64,000 nt of DNA from Actinophytocola sp963729115. Its GTDB lineage: Bacteria; Actinomycetota; Actinomycetes; Mycobacteriales; Pseudonocardiaceae. Location of the stretch: assembly GCA_963729115.1 (NCBI GenBank), contig CAVSMR010000011.1, forward strand, positions 558,001 to 622,000, read 5' to 3'. This document shows, in pieces, positions 23,960-31,993 of this stretch. The notes beneath the pieces are model-generated. The model was not told the origin of the DNA and did no database searches. It saw only the letters and a program-made list of their open reading frames with translations. Each line of letters opens with the position of its first letter. The stretch's first letter is position 1. A program made the position numbers and the translations under genes.

Positions 23960-25603
23960 TCATCCGAACACCTCCCGGTACTCCGGGTCCGCCCACAACG
24001 TGTCGTGCGGCCCGAACCTGCGCACCCGTCCGCCCTCGAGCCAGACCACGAGGTCGGCCCGGGCCGCGGTGGACCGGCGGTGGGTCACGACGAGCCGGGT
24101 GCGGTCGCCCTCGGTCAGCGTCCGGCCGATCTGCATCTCGGTCACCATGTCCACACTGGACGTCGCGTCGTCGAGCACCAGCAGCCGTTCCGCGGGCCAC
24201 GCGCGCGCCAGGCCGAGCCGCTGGCGCTCCCCGCCGGACATCGGCGCCGCGGCGAGCGGGGTCCGGTAGCCGTGCGGCAGCCGGCTGACGAACTCGTGCG
24301 CGTGCACGGCGCGGGCCGCGGCCTCGACGGTCTCGTCCGGGCCGTTCGGCCCGATCGAGTCCGCCACGGTGTCGCCCACCAGGACCGGCCGCTCGAACGC
24401 GCACCCGACGGCGGCCCGCAGGTCCGTGCGCGACAGGGTGGCCAGCGGCACGCCGTCCAGCAGCACCTCGCCCTCGTCGGGGTCACGCAGGCGGGCGGCG
24501 AGCGCGGCCAGAACCGACTTGCCCGCGCCCGACCGCCCGACCACGGCGACCGCCGCGCCACCGGGCACCAGAATGTCCACATCGGACAGCAGGGTGGTGT
24601 CCCCGGCGCGCGCGGTCACCCCGCGCAGCTCGAGGCGCCCCACGCCAGTAGGGAGCGCGCCCGAGCCGTACCGCACCTCGTCGACCGTGAGCAGCTCACC
24701 GGCCCGCGCGGCGCCCGCCCGGGACCGGGCCAGCCGGCCGAACACGCCGGTCATCCCGCCGAGCCCGGCGCCCAGCGCCGCGTACTGGCTCGCGGCGAAC
24801 AGCTCGCCCGGCGTGATCCGCCCGGCCGCGAGCTCGAGCCCGCCCGCACCGAGCACCGCGACCAGCACCAGCGGGCCGACCACGGCGCCCTGGGCGGCCG
24901 AGGACGCGAGCACCCGCCAGCTGCGCATGCCCTGCTCGTGCAGGTCCGGCAACGGTTCGAGGACGCGGTGCCGCTCGCGCTCGGCCGTGCCGGCGGCGGC
25001 GATCGTGCGGGCGCCGGCGATCGACTCGCTGAGCCGGGCGGCGAGCCGGCCCTGGATGGTCAGGTAGGCGGTGACGACCTCGGCGGTGCGCACGGTGAAC
25101 AGCCGCAGCACGACCGCGACGAGTGCGACGCCGGCGAGGAACGCGACGGCGAGCCACGGGTCCAGGTAGGCCAGCAGGATCAGGCTGCCGGCCGGCGGCA
25201 GCATCGCGGTGCCCACCGCGACGGCGCTCGGGCCGGCCTGCGCGGCCTCGGCGGCGTTGCCGGAGACCCGGCTGACGAGGTCGCCGGTGTCCATGCCGCG
25301 CCTGCCGGGTTCGCCGATCGCGAGCACGTGCCGCACGAGGCGGTCGCGGAGCCAGGCGGTGGTGCCGGCGACGCACGCGGTGCCGGCGTACACCTCGGTC
25401 AGGTCCACGACGACGCCGAGCACGATCAGCCCGGCGGCCGCCCAGAACCACGTCTGGCCGGCCACGCCGGACACGATGGTGTCGACCGCCCGACCGAGCA
25501 CCAGCGGCAGCGCGAGCGCGCCCAGCGTGCCGGCGAGCGAGGTCACCGCGAGCACCGGGAGCCACCGGCCGGCGTGCCGGGCGATCGAGCCGAACGCGGT
25601 CAC
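23960..25603 (-). CDS. ABC half-transporter (exporter) of the lanthipeptide cluster, RamA/AmfB-like
   Basis: 547 residues with an exporter-type membrane domain (about 1-300) and an ATPase domain: Walker A VGRSGAGKSVLAAL, signature MSGGERQRLGLARA and Walker B LLVLDDATSSVD. The residue after the Walker B Asp is Asp instead of the catalytic Glu, so this half carries the degenerate site while its partner keeps the Glu, as in asymmetric heterodimeric exporters. GTG 25603 is preceded by GGGG within 10 bp. It lies downstream of the precursor gene beyond a strong hairpin, so its transcript level is probably lower than that of the precursor. Confidence 0.88.
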   Translation of the reverse strand: MTAFGSIARHAGRWLPVLAVTSLAGTLGALALPLVLGRAVDTIVSGVAGQTWFWAAAGLIVLGVVVDLTEVYAGTACVAGTTAWLRDRLVRHVLAIGEPGRRGMDTGDLVSRVSGNAAEAAQAGPSAVAVGTAMLPPAGSLILLAYLDPWLAVAFLAGVALVAVVLRLFTVRTAEVVTAYLTIQGRLAARLSESIAGARTIAAAGTAERERHRVLEPLPDLHEQGMRSWRVLASSAAQGAVVGPLVLVAVLGAGGLELAAGRITPGELFAASQYAALGAGLGGMTGVFGRLARSRAGAARAGELLTVDEVRYGSGALPTGVGRLELRGVTARAGDTTLLSDVDILVPGGAAVAVVGRSGAGKSVLAALAARLRDPDEGEVLLDGVPLATLSRTDLRAAVGCAFERPVLVGDTVADSIGPNGPDETVEAAARAVHAHEFVSRLPHGYRTPLAAAPMSGGERQRLGLARAWPAERLLVLDDATSSVDMVTEMQIGRTLTEGDRTRLVVTHRRSTAARADLVVWLEGGRVRRFGPHDTLWADPEYREVFG

Positions 25604-25630
25604 CGCGAACCCCCTAGTCTGTGTACAGGG

Positions 25631-25669
25631 CCGCGGTCCCGGACGAACGCCAGTCGTCCGGGACCGCGG
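25631..25669 (-). terminator. Intra-operon hairpin between precursor and exporter genes
   Basis: A perfect 16-bp stem (CCGCGGTCCCGGACGA paired with TCGTCCGGGACCGCGG) with a 7-nt loop, 27 bp after the precursor stop and 28 bp before the exporter start. No U-run follows on the minus strand, so it may act as a partial terminator or as a 3' end stabiliser, favouring the precursor message over the exporters. Confidence 0.7.
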
Positions 25670-25695
25670 TCCACCTACTTACTTGCAAGCAGGCA

Positions 25696-25845
25696 TCAGT
25701 GGCAGATCAGCACGCTCAGGCCGCTGGTGCCGCCGCACAGGGTGACGCTCAGGTTGCTCGGGCAGCTGTGCCCGGAAGCCGAGCTGCCACCGCCGTGACC
25801 GGTGTGCGGGGTGTTGTCCATGCCCTGGAGGTCGAGAAGAGCCAT
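25696..25845 (-). CDS. Class III lanthipeptide precursor, SapB/AmfS-like, with three SxxSxxxC units
   Basis: A 49-residue peptide. The leader begins MALLDLQGMD, containing the LxDLQ motif that RamC/AmfT-type synthetases recognise (RamS has LFDLQ). The core carries Ser/Cys units SSASGHSC (21-28), SNLSVTLC (30-37) and SGLSVLIC (41-48), each of the form SxxSxxxC that gives a labionin or a lanthionine ring. RamS, the SapB precursor, has two such units; the two C-terminal ones here match it in spacing, and the first is extra and more polar. ATG 25845 has AAGGAG 7 bp upstream. It lies 23 bp after the LanKC stop. The final residue is His after the last Cys. The product should be a SapB-like surfactant morphogen peptide. 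Confidence 0.93.
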   Translation of the reverse strand: MALLDLQGMDNTPHTGHGGGSSASGHSCPSNLSVTLCGGTSGLSVLICH

Positions 25846-25868
25846 TGTGTTCTCCTTGCGGGTGTTCT

Positions 25869-28469
25869 CTACCTACCCGCGCCGGTCGGCGCGGGAGTCT
25901 TGGGGTGGGACTCGGCGAGGCCGAGCAGGGGGGCCCGGACGGGCCCGTCGTGCAGTGCCGCGCCGAGCGCGAGCAGGACGCCCGCGGTGCCGGTCGCGAG
26001 GTCCATCGACAGGCGCAGCAGGCCGGTGCCGGGGAACGCCGTGCCGCCGCCGTAGGGCAGCGCGTGCCAGGACAGGTTGCGCACCTGCCGCAGGACGTCC
26101 TCGTCGCGAGCCGGGTCAGCGCCCACCGCGCCGGCGAGGTAGAGCAGGATGCCGGCGCGGCCGGTGAACAGGCCGGGCAGGATGTACATCGTGGACTGCG
26201 CGGCGCGCCGGACTCCCGAGCTGGCGCCGGCGAACTCCTCGTCGTCGCGCCGCTTGAGGTACTCGTCGAGGACCATGCCGATGCCGATGCTGCCACCGTC
26301 CACATAGGGCATGGTGCGCCAGCCCTCGTTGACCTCCAGCACGCCGTTGTCGCGGGTGATGCAGCGGCGCAGGTCGTGGCGCAGCGCCTGGGCGGCGGTG
26401 TCGAGGAACGTCTCGTCGCCGGTCTCGTCGTAGGCCCGCAGCAGCAGCAGCGCCTGCCCGGCGCGGCCGCGCAGCAGCCCCGCGTGCGGCTCGCCGCCGC
26501 CGCTGATGAGCGACGTGCCTTCCTCGGTGGGCTCGGGCAGCTCGGGGAGCTGCTCGGCGACCAGCTCGGCCGCCCGCAGCCCGGCCTCGCGCAGCCCCGG
26601 TTCGCCGGTCGTCCCCGCGAAGTGCAGCAGGTTCAGGCCGAAGCCGGACAGGCCGCTCGCGAGGTCGGTGCCGATCGTCTCCCAGTTCTCCTTGAGACAG
26701 ATGTCGATCACGTCGAGCGCGGCCTGCCGGTGGCCGAGGTGATCGAGGGCGAACGCGGTGCCGTGCAGCCCGTCGTAGAGGCCGAGCCGGGTGCCGGCGG
26801 GCGGGTTCAGGGCGCGGCGCAGCAGCCAGTCCTCGTGCTCGGGGACCCGGCCCGCGCCGGTGACGTCGAGGGCGTAGAGGACGCCGGCGGCGCCGTAGGC
26901 GAGGCCGAGGCCGCCGATCGCGAACTGCGCGGGGTCGCCGGGGAAGAGGCGGTCGTCGCGCTCCGGGGTGGCGCTGGCCAGGATCGACGTGGCGAGCTCC
27001 TGGCGCAGCTCGGCCCAGTTGCCGGCGTCGAACCGCGGGGTGGGCAGCGTCGGCGTGCCGGGCGGCACGATCACGTCCACCGCGCGGTCGAGGAACTCCC
27101 GCGGGGCCGGGAAGTGGGTGGCGGCGATCTCCGCGAAGTGCCGGGCCTTGATCCGGTGCAGGCCGATGAGGTTGGTCATCGGGAGGAACAGCGCGAGGCG
27201 CAGGCACGCCAGCGCGTACCGGTCGATGTCGAACCCGCGGGTGTCGCGCGGCGCGGCGAAGCCCGGGTTGCCGAGGCCGGGCCGGACGTCCTCCTCGACC
27301 GGTGAGGTGACCTCGAAGTCCAGCAGGGCGATCGTGTCGTCCGGGCGGACGACGATGTTGAACAGGTGCAGGTCGCCGTAGATGACGCCACGCTCGTGGA
27401 TGGCCTCGATCGTGTCCGCGACCTGGCGGTGGATGTCGACGGCCCATTCGGTGAACTCGGCGTACTTCGCGGCGTCGGCGGCGGGGTCGATCAGCGGGTA
27501 GCGCCCCACGATGGCCTTGCCGAGAACGTCGCCCTCGACGTACTCCATGGCGAGGAACCGGTGCTCGCCGACCCAGAACAGCTCGTGCACGCGGGGGATG
27601 CCGGGGATGCCCTCGAGCCTGCGCAGCGTGTCGTACTCGCGTGCGAGCCGGCGCACGGCGTCGTGGCCCCACATGTCGAGCCCGGCGTGGGGGCGTCCCT
27701 CCTTGAGCACGACCTGCTCGCCGGAGCGGGTGTCGTGGCCGAGGTAGATGCCGCCGCCGTTGGAGAAGTGCAGGACCTTCTCGATCGTGTAGGGCAGGTC
27801 GGTGGTGGTGACCGCGTTGCGCGCCGCGAGCTGCGGTGCGAGGAAGTCCGGGAGCGTCACCCACGGCGGCACGCGGAACACGGGGTCGCGCCGGTCCGGG
27901 ACGAGCGTGCCGGTGCCGTCGTCGATGGCCGGCACGACCTCGCCGGTGTCGTCGACGGTGTAGCGGTTGGCGAAGGCGCCGTAGCGGACGTAGAGCGGGC
28001 CGGACTGCCAGCGCAGGTCGCTGAGGATGTACGGGCTCGGCTCGCCGTCGAGGAGCCCGCCCAGCTCGGTCAGGATCGTCTCGCAGGCGGTGTCGTCCTC
28101 GGGGTAGATCGTGACGAGCTTGCCGCTGTAGCCGCGGGGGGCGTACTTGGAGACGCGGGCGGTCAGCGCCGCGGTGGAGCGCAGGAACTTGAACGAGATG
28201 CCGCGCGGCACGCAGTAGTCCCAGATCGCGTCGAGCACCCGGTCCGCATTGTCCACAGTGGCCGATGCGTGGATCTTCCAGCCCTGCATGGGAACCTGCT
28301 GGCGCACGGCCGGGTCGACGACGAACCAGTCGTCCTGCTCGTGCAGCGACCACCCGTCGGGCAGCTCCCGGCCGGCGGTGGCGAACGAGGCGCCGGCCGT
28401 CTGCTCGGAGTGCATCGCGTCGTAGAAGGCCGGGTCCGCCATGCAGAACTGCTGGTACTCCTGGTCCAT
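25869..28469 (-). CDS. lanKC: Class III lanthionine synthetase LanKC (RamC/AmfT-like)
   Basis: 866 residues in the standard three-part layout: N-terminal phosphoSer lyase-like domain (about 1-215), Ser/Thr kinase domain (about 230-500) and LanC-like cyclase domain (about 530-866). The kinase has a nucleotide loop GGGIYLGHDTRSGEQVVLKEG, the catalytic loop YGDLHLFNIVV near 356 and the metal Asp in LLDFEVT near 383. The cyclase domain has LYDGLHGTAFALDHLG, LSGFGLNLLHFAG and LRGRAGQALLLLRAY but lacks the Cys/Cys/His zinc ligands, which separates class III from class IV. The ATG at 28469 starts the MDQEYQQFCMADPAFYD sequence typical of RamC; an in-frame ATG at 28520 has less typical sequence. It phosphorylates, dehydrates and cyclises the adjacent precursor. 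Confidence 0.93.
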   Translation of the reverse strand: MDQEYQQFCMADPAFYDAMHSEQTAGASFATAGRELPDGWSLHEQDDWFVVDPAVRQQVPMQGWKIHASATVDNADRVLDAIWDYCVPRGISFKFLRSTAALTARVSKYAPRGYSGKLVTIYPEDDTACETILTELGGLLDGEPSPYILSDLRWQSGPLYVRYGAFANRYTVDDTGEVVPAIDDGTGTLVPDRRDPVFRVPPWVTLPDFLAPQLAARNAVTTTDLPYTIEKVLHFSNGGGIYLGHDTRSGEQVVLKEGRPHAGLDMWGHDAVRRLAREYDTLRRLEGIPGIPRVHELFWVGEHRFLAMEYVEGDVLGKAIVGRYPLIDPAADAAKYAEFTEWAVDIHRQVADTIEAIHERGVIYGDLHLFNIVVRPDDTIALLDFEVTSPVEEDVRPGLGNPGFAAPRDTRGFDIDRYALACLRLALFLPMTNLIGLHRIKARHFAEIAATHFPAPREFLDRAVDVIVPPGTPTLPTPRFDAGNWAELRQELATSILASATPERDDRLFPGDPAQFAIGGLGLAYGAAGVLYALDVTGAGRVPEHEDWLLRRALNPPAGTRLGLYDGLHGTAFALDHLGHRQAALDVIDICLKENWETIGTDLASGLSGFGLNLLHFAGTTGEPGLREAGLRAAELVAEQLPELPEPTEEGTSLISGGGEPHAGLLRGRAGQALLLLRAYDETGDETFLDTAAQALRHDLRRCITRDNGVLEVNEGWRTMPYVDGGSIGIGMVLDEYLKRRDDEEFAGASSGVRRAAQSTMYILPGLFTGRAGILLYLAGAVGADPARDEDVLRQVRNLSWHALPYGGGTAFPGTGLLRLSMDLATGTAGVLLALGAALHDGPVRAPLLGLAESHPKTPAPTGAGR

Positions 28470-28518
28470 CCGCCACCGCTCCGCTCGCCGCTCCTGTGAA
28501 CGAGAGCAATGGTGGGCC

Positions 28519-28536
28519 ATGGTCGGACCCGACCAT
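28519..28536. promoter_or_regulatory. 18-bp palindrome upstream of LanKC; candidate operator
   Basis: ATGGTCGGACCCGACCAT has 8-bp arms that pair perfectly around a 2-nt centre. It is 50 bp upstream of the LanKC start, in the only promoter-sized gap of the operon, so it is a candidate site for the cluster regulator. Nothing in the sequence proves which protein binds it. Confidence 0.45.
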
Positions 28537-28591
28537 CAGTGCACATCGTCACCGACCGACCACGCGGATGTCACATCGCGACCCGTGCACC

Positions 28592-28609
28592 ACGCACGAC
28601 GGCGTGCGT
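28592..28609 (-). terminator. Short hairpin after the DUF2277 gene
   Basis: ACGCACG-ACGG-CGTGCGT, a perfect 7-bp stem with a 4-nt loop, 24 bp past the DUF2277 stop. It probably ends that transcript before the lanthipeptide promoter; no U-run. Confidence 0.45.
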
Positions 28610-28632
28610 TTGGCGAGGTGCCGCGCCGGCTG

Positions 28633-28911
28633 CTACCCCTTCGCGGCCGCGGCGGCGATCCGCGCCTGGACCTCCGGGCGGCGCAGGGGCGGCACGGTGG
28701 CCGGGGGCTGCTTGCGCGGCGGGAGCTCGGACAGGAGCTGCGTCGTGGCCTTCGCCACCGCCGCGACGGCGGCCTCGAAGGGGTCGCGCGTCTTGTCCGT
28801 GGTCGACGCGACGCCGCTCACCTTCCGGACGTACTGCCGCGCCGCCGCCTCGATCTCCTCGGGCGTCGCGGCCGGCTCCAGGCCCCGCAGGGCGGTGATG
28901 TTTCGACACAT
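28633..28911 (-). CDS. DUF2277 family protein
   Basis: 92 residues starting MCRNITALRGLEPAATPEEIEAAARQYVRKVSG, which matches the highly conserved opening of DUF2277 proteins (Cys at position 2, EE at about 19, the QYVRKVSG segment). The family is widespread in actinobacteria and of unknown function; some relatives are annotated as DNA-binding-like because of the helical middle part. The C-terminal third is Pro/Arg-rich. The ATG at 28911 sets the typical MCRNI start. It is last in a minus-strand run after the zinc-ribbon protein, with 36 bp between. Confidence 0.85.
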   Translation of the reverse strand: MCRNITALRGLEPAATPEEIEAAARQYVRKVSGVASTTDKTRDPFEAAVAAVAKATTQLLSELPPRKQPPATVPPLRRPEVQARIAAAAAKG

Positions 28912-28947
28912 GGGACCGAGCGTACGGAAGGGGCCTGACACGAGGCC

Positions 28948-29166
28948 TCAGACGGGCGGGACGAAACCCGGCACCCAGCCCGGATCCTCGTCCTCCCCGC
29001 ACACCGGGCACGGCGACTCGACCATCCCGCCCGGCATCTTGTCCACCCACACGGTCCCGTTCGCGGGCAGCACCATCGGCCGGATCACGCCCTCGTCGCT
29101 CCGGTACTGGGTGACCTGACGGCAGCCGTGGCACACCGTCCGGACCGTGGTCGGCACCTCTTCCAT
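28948..29166 (-). CDS. Small zinc-ribbon-like hypothetical protein
   Basis: 72 residues with two CxxC pairs, VCHGCRQV (12-15 region) and PCPVCGED (53-56 region), spaced as in a zinc ribbon. The middle is a short beta-rich part (GVIRPMVLPANGTVWVDKM). It begins at ATG 29166, 10 bp after the SDR gene on the same strand, and so is in one transcript with it. I do not recognise a named family. Proteins of this kind often bind nucleic acid or another protein, which cannot be decided here. Confidence 0.65.
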   Translation of the reverse strand: MEEVPTTVRTVCHGCRQVTQYRSDEGVIRPMVLPANGTVWVDKMPGGMVESPCPVCGEDEDPGWVPGFVPPV

Positions 29167-29176
29167 TCGAACCAGC

Positions 29177-29902
29177 CTACGTCGACTCCGGGTCCGCCCC
29201 GCGTGCCGACCGACCGCCGTCCACCGGCAGGGTCACCCCGTTCACGAACGTGGCCGACAGCAGGTAGGCCACGGCGTCCGCGACCTCCGCGGGCGAACCC
29301 ACCCGCCCGACCGGGTGCAGCGCCGCCAGCTCCGCCTCGATCCGCGCCGCGTCGGGCGCGTCGGCCAGCAGCGAGGCGTACCGCTGCGTGGCGATCGAGC
29401 CCAGTGCCACCGCGTTCGCCCGCAGCCCGCGCGGGCCGTAGTCCACCGCGACCGCCCTGGTCAGCCCCTCTACCGCGGCCTTCGCCGTGGCGTAGGGCAG
29501 CGCACCCCGCACCGCCCGGGTCGCCTGGTGGGACGACACGTTCACGATCGACCCGCCCGGCGCCAGCCGGCGCACCGCCACCGCGCAGCCGGTCACCGCG
29601 AGCGCCAGGTTCGCCGTGATCAGGTCCAGCACCTGCGCCGCCGGCGACGAGTGCAGCCACGCGTCCCGGAACACCGCCGCGTTGTTGACCCACCCGTGCA
29701 GCGGGCCCAGCCCGGCCGCGACGTCCGCCGCCCGGGACGCGACCTCGAAGTCGGCCGCGTCGCCGGTGACGGCCCGCAACCGCGGGTGTGCGAGCGGGAC
29801 CGGCGAGAGGTCGAGCGACACCACGTACCCGTCCTCGAGCAGCCGGGCCACGATCGCCGCGCCGATGCCGTGTCCGCCCCCGGTCACGACGTACGACCTC
29901 AC
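29177..29902 (-). CDS. Short-chain dehydrogenase/reductase
   Basis: 241 residues, classical SDR. The nucleotide-binding TGGGHGIGAA is at residues 7-16, NNA at about 68-70, the catalytic Ser in SIVNVSSHQATR near 122, the YATAK active site near 142, and the C-terminal GVTLPVDGG typical of the family. It reduces or oxidises a carbonyl/alcohol with NAD(P); the substrate is not evident. GTG 29902 starts 7 bp after the carboxylate-amine ligase stop, so both are in the same minus-strand operon. Confidence 0.9.
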   Translation of the reverse strand: MRSYVVTGGGHGIGAAIVARLLEDGYVVSLDLSPVPLAHPRLRAVTGDAADFEVASRAADVAAGLGPLHGWVNNAAVFRDAWLHSSPAAQVLDLITANLALAVTGCAVAVRRLAPGGSIVNVSSHQATRAVRGALPYATAKAAVEGLTRAVAVDYGPRGLRANAVALGSIATQRYASLLADAPDAARIEAELAALHPVGRVGSPAEVADAVAYLLSATFVNGVTLPVDGGRSARGADPEST

Positions 29903-29909
29903 CGCGGGC

Positions 29910-30977
29910 TCATCGCAGGGCCAGCTCGTCGACCACGTCCGTCAGTTTGCCCCGCCGGGCGAACACCGCGCGCTGCTGGTCCGCCCCGCTCCCCCGCGCC
30001 CGCAGCGCGGCGAGTCCGGCTTCGGCGAACGGGACGTCCGCACCCAGCGCGGGGCGCAGCAGCGCGAGCAGGTCCGCCAGCTGGTCGTGGAAGCCCGCGA
30101 GATCGCCCGTCACCGGGTGCAGGGCCGCGCCGGCCAGCCCCGCGTGCGAGGCGCACCAGAGGTTCGCGCGCAGCACCGCGTGCGGCAGGGGTGGTGGCGC
30201 CACGCCGGCGGCGACCTGTTCGGTGGCGTGCACGACGAGGCCGCGCGCCAGGACCGCGAGCAGCGCCGCGTCCTCGGGCCGGGCCACGACGTCGCTGATC
30301 CGGAACTCCAGCGTCGGCTGGTGCTCGGAGAGCCGGACGTCCCAGTAGACCATTCCCTTGTCGAGGATCGCCGCCGACCGCAGCATGGCGTCCACAGTGG
30401 ACTCGTAGTCGTCGAGCGAGGCGAACACCGGCGGCGGCCCGGCCGAGGGCCACTGCGACCACGCCTGGTAGCGCCAGCTCGCGTAGCCGGTGTCCAGGCC
30501 GTCGAACGGCGAGTTGGCGCCCACCGCGAGCAGCGCGGGCAGCCAGGCACGCACGTGGTTGATCACCCGCACGCCCAGCTCGCGGTCCGGCATCTCGACG
30601 TGCACGTGGCAGCCGCAGGTGGCCCCGGCCCGCGCGGTCGCGCCGAAGTGCCGCGCCATCCGCTGGTACCGCGGTTTGGGCGTGATCCGGGGGCGGTCGT
30701 CCTCGGGCAGCACCGGGCAGCCGCTCGGCAGCAGCCGCAGCCCGCGTTCGCGGGCGGACGCCGCGAGCGAGACACGCAGCTCCCGCAGCTGGCCGAGGAC
30801 CTCGTCGGACGTGCGGCAGATCCCGGTGGCCGACTCGACCTGGCAGGTGGTCAGCTCGGTTTCGATCTCACCTGCCTGCTCGTCGGCCGCCCCGGCGACC
30901 TCGGGCCCCAGCCCGGACAGCTGCCCGTCGGCGTCCACCAGCAGGAACTCCTCTTCCACACCAACTGTGAGCGGCAC
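29910..30977 (-). CDS. Carboxylate-amine ligase, GCS2/YbdK family
   Basis: 355 residues. It begins LTVGVEEEFLLVD, the opening strand and acidic metal motif of glutamate-cysteine ligase type 2 enzymes, followed by TCQVESATGICRTSDEV, RYQRMARHFG, GCHVHVEMPDRE (metal-binding His/Glu) and LEFRISDVV. YbdK-type proteins are ATP-dependent weak gamma-glutamylcysteine ligases, and in actinomycetes relatives serve in thiol or secondary metabolism. I set the start at GTG 30977, just before the conserved motif; the frame remains open to 31058, and the ribosome site is weak in both cases. The SDR gene follows 7 bp downstream. Confidence 0.85.
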   Translation of the reverse strand: MPLTVGVEEEFLLVDADGQLSGLGPEVAGAADEQAGEIETELTTCQVESATGICRTSDEVLGQLRELRVSLAASARERGLRLLPSGCPVLPEDDRPRITPKPRYQRMARHFGATARAGATCGCHVHVEMPDRELGVRVINHVRAWLPALLAVGANSPFDGLDTGYASWRYQAWSQWPSAGPPPVFASLDDYESTVDAMLRSAAILDKGMVYWDVRLSEHQPTLEFRISDVVARPEDAALLAVLARGLVVHATEQVAAGVAPPPLPHAVLRANLWCASHAGLAGAALHPVTGDLAGFHDQLADLLALLRPALGADVPFAEAGLAALRARGSGADQQRAVFARRGKLTDVVDELALR

Positions 30978-31156
30978 TCGCGTCCTGTACCCGGGATCAG
31001 GCCGGGCAAACGCTGACGGAAAGTGGCGAAGTTCGGAGATGAGTACGAAATTTTCCACCTCATCGGCGGATTGTTCGGGTCCTCACCGGAAACCACGCTG
31101 GGACTACGTCCGGCCGTCCCTGCCGCCGGGCTCCCGGAACCGTGTGGAGGCATCCC

Positions 31157-31993
31157 ATGCGACCCGCTCGACGAACCCTGCTCGCCGCCGCCACCGCGGC
31201 ACTCGCCGTCGCCCTCGCGGTCGGCGTGATCCCGTCGGCCCAGGCGGCCGCGGGGCCCTACACCGCGCTCGGCGACTCGTACTCGTCCGGCGTCGGCACC
31301 CGCAACTACTACGAGGACTCCGGCGCCTGCCACCGCTCGCCGCAGGCCTACCCGGTGATCGTCGCCCAGCACCTCGGCGCGCCGCTCACCTTCGCCGCCT
31401 GCTCGGGCGCCCGCGTGCCCGACGTGCTGAACCAGCTGGGCAGCCTCAGCGCGAGCACCGCGTACGTCTCGGTGTCGGTCGGCGGCAACGACGCCGGGTT
31501 CGCCGACGTGATCACCCAGTGCGCCAAGCCGTGGCCCTACACCTGCACGACCGAGATCAACAACGCGAACGCCTACATCCGCAACACGCTGCCCGGCTCG
31601 CTGGACAACCTCTACAACCAGATCGCCACGAGGGCACCCAACGCGCGCGTCGCGGTCGTCGGCTACCCCCGCATCTTCAACGGCGAGGAGTGCAACGCGC
31701 TCGCCCGGATCAGCCCGCAGGAGCAGGCCTCGCTGAACCAGACCGCCGACCTGCTCGCGACCACGCTCAGCGGGCGCGCGAGTGCACACGGGTTCGGCTT
31801 CGTCGACGTCCGGTCCGCGTTCGCCGGGCACGCGGTGTGCGACGACGCGGAGTGGATCAACGGCCTGTCGAACCCGATTCTCGAGTCCTACCACCCGAAG
31901 ACCACCGGGCACGCCTCCGGCTACGCACCGGCGGTCGAGAGCAGGCTGGCCTCGCTAGCCGTCCACCAGCAGGCCCCGCAGCGGTCCCTGTAA
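31157..31993 (+). CDS. Secreted SGNH/GDSL lipase-esterase
   Basis: 278 residues. The first 31 are a Sec signal peptide (MRPARRTLLAAATAALAVALAVGV, then AQA-A cleavage). The mature protein has block I GDSYSSG (nucleophile Ser), block III GGNDAGF and block V SYHPKTTGH with the catalytic His. Six Cys residues fit the three disulfides of the Streptomyces coelicolor/rimosus SGNH lipases. It should hydrolyse lipid esters outside the cell. ATG 31157 has GGAGG 6 bp upstream. Its 3' end overlaps the phospholipase D family gene tail-to-tail by 39 bp. Confidence 0.93.
   Translation: MRPARRTLLAAATAALAVALAVGVIPSAQAAAGPYTALGDSYSSGVGTRNYYEDSGACHRSPQAYPVIVAQHLGAPLTFAACSGARVPDVLNQLGSLSASTAYVSVSVGGNDAGFADVITQCAKPWPYTCTTEINNANAYIRNTLPGSLDNLYNQIATRAPNARVAVVGYPRIFNGEECNALARISPQEQASLNQTADLLATTLSGRASAHGFGFVDVRSAFAGHAVCDDAEWINGLSNPILESYHPKTTGHASGYAPAVESRLASLAVHQQAPQRSL

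Noticed and set aside
25869..28469. Class IV (LanL) synthetase
   Set aside because: The cyclase domain lacks the Cys-Cys/His zinc ligands that class IV enzymes keep, and the precursor is of the AmfS type.
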